Source: Streptomyces roseoverticillatus (lineage in GTDB: Bacteria > Actinomycetota > Actinomycetes > Streptomycetales > Streptomycetaceae). Taken from it: a DNA stretch of 64,000 nt. The translations under genes were made by a program, and so were the position numbers. The notes under the pieces are model-generated. The model saw only the letters and a list, made by a program, of their open reading frames with translations. It was not told where the DNA came from and made no database searches. Shown here piece by piece: positions 57,474-64,000 of the stretch. Each line of letters begins with the position of its first letter. Position 1 is the first letter of the stretch. The stretch lies in NCBI RefSeq assembly GCF_000719265.1, contig NZ_JOFL01000028.1:1-64000 (forward strand), read 5' to 3'.

Positions 57474-58529
57474 ATGTCGTTCACGTACCCCGTGTCCAGG
57501 CCGGCCCTGGACGGCCGAGAGCTCGAATACGTCACCGCGACCGTCAGCGACGGCTGGATATCGTCCCAAGGGCCGGTGATCCAGCGCTTCGAGCGCGCCT
57601 TCGCGGACTACAACGCGATCGCGCACGGCGTCGCCTGTTCCTCCGGGACCGCCGCCCTCACGCTGGCCCTGCGGGCGCTGGGCATCGGCCCGGGCGACGA
57701 GGTGATCGTCCCCGAGTTCACCATGGTCGCCTCCGCCTGGGCGGTCACCTACACCGGAGCGACCCCCGTCTTCGTCGACTGCGCGGACGACCTCAACATC
57801 GACGTCACCCGCATCGAGGAGAAGATCACCTCGCGGACGAGGGCCGTCATGCCCGTGCACGTCTACGGCCGGCGCTGCGACATGGACGCGATCATGGACA
57901 TCGCGTTCCAGCACAACCTGCGCGTCGTCGAGGACTCCGCCGAGGCCCACGGCATCCGCCCGGTCGGCGACATCGCCTGCTTCTCGCTCTTCGCTAACAA
58001 GATCATCACCTCGGGCGAGGGCGGCATCTGCCTCACCGACGATCCCAGGCTGGCCGGGCAGCTGGAGCACCTGCGCGCCATGGCCTTCACCAAGGACCAC
58101 AGCTTCCTGCACAAGAAGGTCGCCTACAACTTCAGGATGACGGCCATGCAGGCCGCCGTCGCCCTCGGCCAGGTCGAGCGGCTGGACGAGATCCTTCAGA
58201 CGCGCCGGACGATAGAGAAGCGCTACGACGAAGGTCTCGCCGACGTCCCCGGGATCACCTTGATGCCGCCGCGGGACGTGCTGTGGATGTACGACGTCCG
58301 GGCCGAACGCCGCGAGGAGCTACGGGCGTTCCTGGCCGACCGGTCCATCGAGACCCGGCTCTTCTTCAAGCCGATGAGCCGGCAGCCCATGTACTTCCAT
58401 CCCGAGTGGCCCTCGCTCAAGGCGAACGTCTTCGCCGAGGACGGGCTGTACCTGCCCACGCACACCGGGCTGACCGCCGCCGACCAGGACTTCGTGATCG
58501 GCCGGGTCCGCGCGTTCTACGGCGTCTGA
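57474..58529 (+). CDS. GDP-keto-sugar aminotransferase for mycosamine (NysDII/AmphDII type)
   Basis: A 351-aa DegT-family PLP enzyme: YPVSRPALDGRELEYV, DGWISSQGPVIQRFE, ACSSGTAALTLALRALGIGPGDEVIVPEFTMVASAW (region 55-90), PVHVYGRRCDMDAIMD, FANKIITSGEGG with PLP Lys176 and FFKPMSRQPMYF. It resembles the GDP-3-keto-6-deoxymannose 3-aminotransferase of nystatin and amphotericin clusters. It is distinct from MitA and from the 45.6-kb homologue. GAAGGAAGAG lies before the ATG. Expected partners (GDP-mannose dehydratase) are not in the window. Confidence 0.93.
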   Translation: MSFTYPVSRPALDGRELEYVTATVSDGWISSQGPVIQRFERAFADYNAIAHGVACSSGTAALTLALRALGIGPGDEVIVPEFTMVASAWAVTYTGATPVFVDCADDLNIDVTRIEEKITSRTRAVMPVHVYGRRCDMDAIMDIAFQHNLRVVEDSAEAHGIRPVGDIACFSLFANKIITSGEGGICLTDDPRLAGQLEHLRAMAFTKDHSFLHKKVAYNFRMTAMQAAVALGQVERLDEILQTRRTIEKRYDEGLADVPGITLMPPRDVLWMYDVRAERREELRAFLADRSIETRLFFKPMSRQPMYFHPEWPSLKANVFAEDGLYLPTHTGLTAADQDFVIGRVRAFYGV

Positions 58530-58558
58530 CCGAACCGTCCGAAAGGGGACATCCGCAC

Positions 58559-59737
58559 ATGACGCAAGCCGAACCGCAGGTGGTCGACTTCCCGCTGCGC
58601 AAGCCCGGCGTGGCCTTCCCGCCCCCGGGTTACGCCGGCTACCGCGAGCAGCAGGGGCTGGTCCTCTCGTGCCTGCCCAACGGCGACCGGGTCTGGCTGG
58701 TCACCCGGCACGAGGACGTGCGCGCCGTGCTGACCGATCCGAGGATCAGCTCCAACCCCGAGCACCCGGGGTTCCCGAACGTCGGCGAGAGCCTGGGGGT
58801 GCCCAAGCAGGACCAGATCCCGGGCTGGTTCGTGGGGCTGGACTCCCCGGAGCACGACCGGTTCCGCAAGGCGCTCATCCCGGAGTTCACCGTCCGGCGC
58901 GTCCGCGCGATGCGCCCGGCGATCGAACGCACGGTGGACGAGCGCCTCGACGCGATGCTGGCCGCGGGCGACTGCGCCGACCTCGTCGCCGACTTCGCGC
59001 TGCCCATCCCGTCCCTGGTGATCTCCTCGCTGCTCGGGGTGCCGCCGGCCGACCGCGACTTCTTCGAGTCCAGGACGCGCACCCTGGTCGCCATCCGCGC
59101 CTCGACCGACCAGCAGCGGGAGTCCGCCGCCAAGGACCTGCTGCGCTACATCAACCGGTTGGTGGCCATCAAGCAGAAGTGGCCCGCCGACGACCTGGTC
59201 AGCAGGCTGCTGGCCACCGGCGCGATCGCCCCGCACGAGCTGTCGGGCGTGCTGATGCTCCTGCTCATCGCCGGGCACGAGACGACGGCCAACAACATCG
59301 CGCTGGGCGTGGTCACCCTCCTGACGAACCCCGAGTGGATCGGTGACGACCGGGCCGTGGAGGAGACGCTGCGCTTCCACTCGGTCGCCGACCTGGTGTC
59401 CCTGCGGGTGGCGGTCGAGGACGTGGAGATCTCCGGGCAGCTCGTCCGGGCGGGCGAGGGCATCGTGCCCCTGGTGGCAGCGGCCAACCACGACGAGAAC
59501 AGCTTCGAGTGCCCCCACCGGTTCGACCCCTCCCGGTCCGCCCGCCACCACGTGGCCTTCGGCTACGGCGTGCACCAGTGCCTGGGGCAGAACCTCGTGC
59601 GGGTCGAAATGGAGATCGCCTACCGGAAGCTCTTCGAGCGCATCCCCGCCCTCGAACTCGCCGTGCCCGCCGAGGGACTGTCCTTCAAGCACGACGGCGT
59701 GGTGCACGGACTGCACGCGCTGCCGGTCCGCTGGTAG
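58559..59737 (+). CDS. Cytochrome P450 of polyene type (NysN/AmphN/PimG-like)
   Basis: A 392-aa P450. It has GLDSPEHDRFRKALIPEFT (C-helix region), the I-helix LLIAGHETTANNIALG with the full acid-alcohol pair, EETLRFHS (ExxR) and the heme loop FGYGVHQCLGQNLVR. The N terminus (VVDFPLRKPGVAFPPPGY) fits the NysN/AmphN group that oxidises the exocyclic C-16 methyl to a carboxylate. GAAAGGGG precedes the ATG. The ferredoxin gene follows after 76 bases, as in known polyene clusters. Confidence 0.93.
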   Translation: MTQAEPQVVDFPLRKPGVAFPPPGYAGYREQQGLVLSCLPNGDRVWLVTRHEDVRAVLTDPRISSNPEHPGFPNVGESLGVPKQDQIPGWFVGLDSPEHDRFRKALIPEFTVRRVRAMRPAIERTVDERLDAMLAAGDCADLVADFALPIPSLVISSLLGVPPADRDFFESRTRTLVAIRASTDQQRESAAKDLLRYINRLVAIKQKWPADDLVSRLLATGAIAPHELSGVLMLLLIAGHETTANNIALGVVTLLTNPEWIGDDRAVEETLRFHSVADLVSLRVAVEDVEISGQLVRAGEGIVPLVAAANHDENSFECPHRFDPSRSARHHVAFGYGVHQCLGQNLVRVEMEIAYRKLFERIPALELAVPAEGLSFKHDGVVHGLHALPVRW

Positions 59738-59813
59738 CCGGCGACCGGACCGTCCGCCGGGCGCGCCACCGGCCGCCCGGCGGACCCGAATCCACCGCAG
59801 GAGAGACACCGAC

Positions 59814-60008
59814 ATGCGTATCACCGCCGACACCGGCCGCTGCGTGGGAGCGGGCCAGTGCGTACTGAACGCCCCGCGGGCCTTCGACCAGGACGACGAC
59901 GGGCTGGTCACCCTGCTGCTCGCCGAGCCCGGCGCCGACGAGGAGGCCGGGGTCCGGCTGGCGGCCGGCCTCTGCCCGTCCCGGGCCATCACCGTGCACG
60001 AGGACTGA
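59814..60008 (+). CDS. 3Fe-4S ferredoxin partner of the P450
   Basis: A 64-aa ferredoxin with RCVGAGQC, later a Cys in GLCPSRAI, giving the three-Cys pattern of the small actinobacterial 3Fe-4S ferredoxins (NysM/AmphM type). It starts MRITADTG and has FDQDDDGLV between the cluster ligands. It would transfer electrons to the P450 encoded just upstream. ATG behind AGGAGAGAC. Confidence 0.95.
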   Translation: MRITADTGRCVGAGQCVLNAPRAFDQDDDGLVTLLLAEPGADEEAGVRLAAGLCPSRAITVHED

Positions 60009-60077
60009 CGCCCGCGCCCGGGCGACCGGCCTGCCGCGTCCCCCAACCGACGAAAGCACTCGCATCCGGGAGTGAAC

Positions 60078-63000
60078 GTGCCCGCCCAGACAGATGACTA
60101 CGCGAACGATCCGTCCCCCGAGCCCGTGGCCGTCATCGGCATGGCCTGCCGGCTGCCGGGCGGGGCCCACTCCCCCGAGGCCCTGTGGCAGCTGCTCTCC
60201 GACGAGGCCCACGCGATGTCCGGCTTCCCGGAGGACCGCGGCTGGGACCTCGGCCGGCTCTTCGACGACGACCCCGACCGCCCCGGCACCACGTACGCGC
60301 GCGAAGGCGGTTTCCTGCACGACGCGGGCCACTTCGACGCGGGCTTCTTCGGCTTCTCCGACCTGGAGGCGACGGCGACCGACCCCCAGCAGCGCCTGCT
60401 CCTCGAAGCCGCCTGGGAGACCTTCGAACGGGCGGGCATCGACCCGGCGGCCCTGAAGGGCACCCGCACCGGCGTGTTCACCGGTGCGACGCACGGCGGC
60501 TACGCCACCGGCTCGTCCGTGAACGACGGCCGGCTGGAGAGCCTGCTGGCCACCGGGACCGCCGGGAGCGCGGTCTCCGGGCGCCTCGCCCACGCCTACG
60601 GGCTGGAGGGGCCCGCGCTCACGGTGGACACCGACTCCTCGTCCTCCCTCGTCGCCCTGCACCTGGCCTGCCGGTCCCTGCGGTCGGGCGAGTCCACGCT
60701 CGCGCTGGCCGGCGGCGTCGCCGTCATGGCCTCCCCCGCGCCCTTCACCCGGCTCTCCCGGCTGCGGGTGCTGTCCCCGGGCTCCCGCTCCAGGGCCTAC
60801 GCGGACGCCGCCGACGGCTCGGCCTGGTCCGAGGGGGCGGGGCTGCTCCTGCTGGAGCGGCTCGGCGACGCCCGGCGCAACGGGCACCGCGTCCTGGCGC
60901 TGGTACGCGGCTCCGCCGTCAACCAGGACGGCGCCTCCGACGGGTTCACGGCACCGAGCGGCACCGCACAGCAGCGCGTCATCCGGCAGGCCCTGGCGGA
61001 CGCCCGGCTGGCACCGCGGGACATCGACGCCGTGGAGGGCCACGGCACCGGCACACCGCTCGGCGACGCCGTCGAGGTCCGGGCCCTCCTGGCCGCGTAC
61101 GGCGAGGGGCGCCCCGCGGAACGGCCGCTGTGGCTGGGGTCGGTGAAGTCCAACCTCGGGCACACGCAGGCGGCCGCGGGTGTCGTCGGGGTCATCAAGA
61201 CGGTGCTCGCGATGCACCGTGGCCTGCTGCCCAGGACCCTGCACGCCGACGAGCCGCCGTCCCGGGCGGAGCGGTCCGACGGCTCGCTGCGGGTGCTGAC
61301 CGAGGCCCGGCCCTGGCCGCGGGAGAGCGGACGGACGCGCCGGGCCGGGGTGTCCTCCTTCGGGCTCACCGGCACCAACGCCCATGTGATCCTGGAGGAA
61401 GCGCCGGCCGGTGACGGCACGGGCAGCGCGGCCGGGGCCACCGGCACGGCCCGCACCGAGGTCCAGGAACCGGCCGGTGACGCGGCAGCGCCCTGGATCC
61501 TGTCCGCCCGCAGCCGGGCGGCGCTCCGCGCACAGGCGCGGCGCCTGGCCGAGCGGGTGGCGGCCGACCTGGGGCTGTCCGCCCAGGACGTCGCCCATTC
61601 CCTGGCCACCACCCGCGCCCTGCACCGGCACCGGGCCGTCATCAGCGGCTCGGGCCGCGCGGAACTCCTGGCCGCGACGGAGGAACTCGCGACCGGCAGG
61701 CGGGCCTCCCGGGTCACCGTCGAGGACTCCTCACCGGGCGGCCTGGCCGTCGTCTTCCCCGGGCAGGGCGGCCAGCGGCCCGGAATGGGCCGCGAGGCGG
61801 CCGGGACGTTCCCCGTGTTCGCGGCCGCGCTGCGCGAGGTGTGCGCCGTCATGGACACCCTGCTGGACCGGCCGCTCACGTCGGTGATGTGGGCGGATCC
61901 GGACTCCGAGGAGGCGGCCCTGCTCGACGACGCCGTCTACGCCCAGCCCGCGCTGTTCGCCCTCCAGGTCGCCCTGTACCGGCTCTTCGAGTCCTGGGGC
62001 GTGGTCCCGGACCGCCTGGCGGGACACTCGGCCGGCGAGACCACCGCCGTTCACTTGGCGGGCGGGCTCGGTCTTGAGGACGCCTGCACCCTGGTGGCCG
62101 CCCGGGGCAGGCTGATGGATTCCCTTCCCGGCGGGTCGATGGTGGCGGCCCGGATCTCCGAGAGCGAAGTGGAACCGTTGCTCGCCGAGTGGGGGGACGC
62201 TGCGGCGATCGCCTCCGTGAACGGGCCGCACTCGCTCGTCCTTTCGGGCGCCGACGCCGCGCTGGCCGCGCTCACGGACCGGCTCAACGCCGCCGGCCAT
62301 AAGACCCGGCGGGTCGCGGTGAACGGCGCCGCCCACTCGCCGCTCATGGACCCCGTCCTGGAGGAGTTCGGCGCGGTCGCCCGGACGCTGTCCTACTCCA
62401 CACCCGCCCTTCCCGTCGTCTCGACCGTCACCGGCAGGCTCCTGACCGCCGAGGACGCCCACGATCCCGGCCACTGGGTGCGGCACCTGCGGGACTGCGT
62501 GCGCTTCAAGGACGCGGTCGACCGGCTCCGGGACGAACGCGTCACCGGATTCCTGGAGCTGGGCCCCCATCCGGTGCTGACGCCGATGGTCGACGAGTGC
62601 CTGGACCCCGCCGGCACCGGCTACGGTGCCGCCATCGTGCCGACCCTGCGCGCCGGGGAGGGCGAGCGGCAGGCCCTGCTCACGGCCGTCGCCCGGATGC
62701 ACGCCCACGGCGTTCCCGTGGACTGGCACGCGGTCCTGCCCGGGGCGCGGTCCGTTCCCCTGCCGACCTACGCCTTCCAGCGGCGGCGGTTCTGGGCGGC
62801 TTCCGCGGACGCCGGGACCGTCGGCGGCCGCACGGCGGGCGCCGGGGAAGGGACCGCGGGCGACGACGAACCGCCGAGCCTGGCCGACCGGCTGTCCGGC
62901 CTCGACGGCCCCGCGCAGGACGCGCTCGTGCTGGCCACGGTCCTCGCCGAGGTCTCGGCCGCCCTGGGCATCCCGGAGCTGCGGAGCGACGAGGGCGACC

Positions 63001-63383
63001 GGGCGTTCCTGGACATGGGGGTCACCTCGGTGAGCGCGCTGGAGCTGCGCAACCGGCTCGTCGCCGCCACGGGCACGCGCCTCCCGGTCACGCTCGTGTA
63101 CGACCACCCCACGCCCGACGCCGTCGTCCGCTTCGTGCGCGGCAGGCTCACGGTGCCGGCCGCCGTCCGTGACACGGCCACCGTCGTGGCCGAGCTGGAG
63201 GCCCTTCTCACGGACGGCGCGGCGGTCTCCACGGACACGGCGGCACGGCTCAGGGCGGTGGCGGCCCGGTGCCGGGCCGAGGCGCCTTCGGCCGGCGCAC
63301 CCGGCGCGTCCCCGGCCGGCGCGCTCGACCTGTCCGCGGCCAGCGACGAGGAACTGTTCGACCTGCTGGACGGGGCGGGATGA
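60078..63383 (+). CDS. Stand-alone modular PKS loading protein: KS(Ser)-AT-ACP
   Basis: A 1101-aa type I PKS. KS (about residues 13-435): active-site loop VDTDSSSSLV, so the usual Cys is Ser187 and the preceding Ala is Asp; GHGTGT and SNLGHTQAA His motifs kept. AT (about 545-850): GHSAGE with Ser651; motif GAAHSPLMD at 751-759 where malonyl ATs have HAFH; LVAARGRLM is malonyl-like. ACP (about 930-1010): Ser984 in GVTSVSALELRN. The end ASDEELFDLLD looks like a C-terminal docking tail. No KR, DH, ER or TE. Architecture fits a decarboxylating loading module like NysA/AmphA but without their DH. GTG at 60078 has GGGAG five bases upstream; GTG at 60072 lacks room for a site. Confidence 0.93.
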   Translation: MPAQTDDYANDPSPEPVAVIGMACRLPGGAHSPEALWQLLSDEAHAMSGFPEDRGWDLGRLFDDDPDRPGTTYAREGGFLHDAGHFDAGFFGFSDLEATATDPQQRLLLEAAWETFERAGIDPAALKGTRTGVFTGATHGGYATGSSVNDGRLESLLATGTAGSAVSGRLAHAYGLEGPALTVDTDSSSSLVALHLACRSLRSGESTLALAGGVAVMASPAPFTRLSRLRVLSPGSRSRAYADAADGSAWSEGAGLLLLERLGDARRNGHRVLALVRGSAVNQDGASDGFTAPSGTAQQRVIRQALADARLAPRDIDAVEGHGTGTPLGDAVEVRALLAAYGEGRPAERPLWLGSVKSNLGHTQAAAGVVGVIKTVLAMHRGLLPRTLHADEPPSRAERSDGSLRVLTEARPWPRESGRTRRAGVSSFGLTGTNAHVILEEAPAGDGTGSAAGATGTARTEVQEPAGDAAAPWILSARSRAALRAQARRLAERVAADLGLSAQDVAHSLATTRALHRHRAVISGSGRAELLAATEELATGRRASRVTVEDSSPGGLAVVFPGQGGQRPGMGREAAGTFPVFAAALREVCAVMDTLLDRPLTSVMWADPDSEEAALLDDAVYAQPALFALQVALYRLFESWGVVPDRLAGHSAGETTAVHLAGGLGLEDACTLVAARGRLMDSLPGGSMVAARISESEVEPLLAEWGDAAAIASVNGPHSLVLSGADAALAALTDRLNAAGHKTRRVAVNGAAHSPLMDPVLEEFGAVARTLSYSTPALPVVSTVTGRLLTAEDAHDPGHWVRHLRDCVRFKDAVDRLRDERVTGFLELGPHPVLTPMVDECLDPAGTGYGAAIVPTLRAGEGERQALLTAVARMHAHGVPVDWHAVLPGARSVPLPTYAFQRRRFWAASADAGTVGGRTAGAGEGTAGDDEPPSLADRLSGLDGPAQDALVLATVLAEVSAALGIPELRSDEGDRAFLDMGVTSVSALELRNRLVAATGTRLPVTLVYDHPTPDAVVRFVRGRLTVPAAVRDTATVVAELEALLTDGAAVSTDTAARLRAVAARCRAEAPSAGAPGASPAGALDLSAASDEELFDLLDGAG

Positions 63384-63471
63384 CACGCCCGGGTGGGGGC
63401 GGCCCCACAGGACGGCCGCCGGGATCCCCTCCCGCGCGGCACTCGGAACACTCATCCGCGGGAGATCAGCC

Positions 63472-64000
63472 ATGAGCGGACCCACTTCGCCCACCGCCGC
63501 CCGGACTGCCGGGGACATCATGATCGAGGCGGACGGCGTCAGCAGGGCCTTCGGTTCGCTGCGGGCCCTGGACTCGGTGAGCCTCTCGGCGCGCCGCGGC
63601 ACGGTACTGGGCCTGCTCGGGCACAACGGCGCGGGCAAGACCACGCTCGTCAACGTGCTCACCGCCGCCCTGCCGCCCAGCTCGGGACGGGCGGCGGTCG
63701 CCGGCTTCGACGTCACGCGCGCACCGCGCGAAGTACGCAAACGCATTGGTCTCACCGGCCAGTTCGCGTCGGTCGACCCCCAGCTCTCGGGGCGGGACAA
63801 CCTCGTCCTGCTGGCCCGCCTCCTCGGCGCGGACCGCAGGTCGGCCCGGGTGAGGGCCGACGAACTGCTGGAGCTGTTCGGCCTCCAGGGCTTCGCGTCG
63901 CGCCGGCCGGGAACGTACTCGGGCGGGCTGCGCCGGCGGCTGGACCTGGCCGCGTCCCTGGTCGGCCACCCGGACGTCATCTTCCTCGACGAGCCGACCA
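63472..64000 (+). CDS. ABC transporter ATP-binding protein, truncated by the window end
   Basis: The first 176 codons are present. It has Walker A GHNGAGKTT, Q-loop GQFASVD, the signature YSGGLRRRLDLAASL and Walker B VIFLDEPT at the edge. The DrrA-like drug-export type with ordering VSRAFGSLRALDSVSL suggests polyene or macrolide efflux, like NysH/AmphH. ATG at 63472 behind GGGAGATC. It follows the PKS gene by 88 bases, and a permease gene is expected downstream. Confidence 0.92.
   Translation, partial: MSGPTSPTAARTAGDIMIEADGVSRAFGSLRALDSVSLSARRGTVLGLLGHNGAGKTTLVNVLTAALPPSSGRAAVAGFDVTRAPREVRKRIGLTGQFASVDPQLSGRDNLVLLARLLGADRRSARVRADELLELFGLQGFASRRPGTYSGGLRRRLDLAASLVGHPDVIFLDEPT

Noticed and set aside
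60636..60638. KS Ser187 as a sequencing error or dead gene
   Set aside because: Both the Cys-to-Ser and the Ala-to-Asp changes are clean codons in an otherwise intact KS, and Ser-type KS domains are known in polyene loading modules.
1..64000. tRNA, rRNA, CRISPR, insertion sequences or prophage genes
   Set aside because: No cloverleaf-like run, repeat-spacer array, transposase or integrase motif was seen on either strand by eye; a tRNAscan or IS search was not possible.

Overview
The window is high-GC (about 70% or more) actinomycete DNA, almost certainly Streptomyces: GTG starts and purine-rich ribosome sites are common, genes overlap by ATGA, and the content is two secondary-metabolite clusters with Streptomyces-type regulators. 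No tRNA, rRNA, transposase or CRISPR was seen.

1 to about 46.8 kb is a mitomycin-type biosynthetic cluster. The diagnostic genes are an AHBA synthase (mitA, 26354-27514), the small mitomycin-binding VOC protein Mrd (7699-8091), the 7-O-methyltransferase mmcR, the carbamoyltransferase mmcS, the ACP mmcB, and the order mmcT-S-R-Q-P-(mrd)-O-N-M-L-K-J-I-H-G-F-E-D-C-B-A / mitA-B-C-D-E-F-G-H-I-J-K-L-M-P-Q-R. Symbols were assigned from remembered gene order and family, not from a search. AHBA is made by MitP (aminoDHQ synthase), MmcF (aminoDHQ dehydratase), MitA, MitG and MitJ. MitE loads it on the ACP MmcB, MitB adds N-acetylglucosamine and MitC deacetylates. Radical SAM proteins (MitD, MmcD), an SDR (MitF), four luciferase-like F420-type oxidoreductases (MitH, MitK, MmcI, MmcJ), P450 MmcN, flavin oxidases (MmcM, MitR, MmcT), dioxygenase MmcH, ALDH MmcL and four alkaline-phosphatase-superfamily proteins (MmcA, C, K, P) are available to build the mitosane. 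MmcT, MmcS, MmcR and MitM add decorations. At the left edge cysC and the start of cysD (PAPS supply) are translationally coupled to mmcT.

About 46.8-54.7 kb is a spacer of apparently unrelated genes: a small secreted protein, an EccA-like AAA+ ATPase, a pentameric ligand-gated ion channel homologue, a NarL-type two-component pair, a small membrane protein, an unknown protein and an amidohydrolase.

From about 54.7 kb to the right edge is the start of a second cluster, of polyene-macrolide type: a PAS-LuxR regulator (PimM/NysRIV type), a mycosaminyltransferase-like enzyme, a sugar aminotransferase, a P450 with its ferredoxin, a stand-alone KS(Ser)-AT-ACP loading module and an ABC transporter ATPase cut by the window end. 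A sequence close to the PimM operator lies in front of the glycosyltransferase gene.

The least explained parts are the MtrA-like/ACP fusion MmcE, the four phosphatase-superfamily paralogues, the PAPS coupling, the transglutaminase-like MitI, the Cys-for-Ser beta-lactamase-fold MitL, and a tandem palindrome array between mmcA and mitA.
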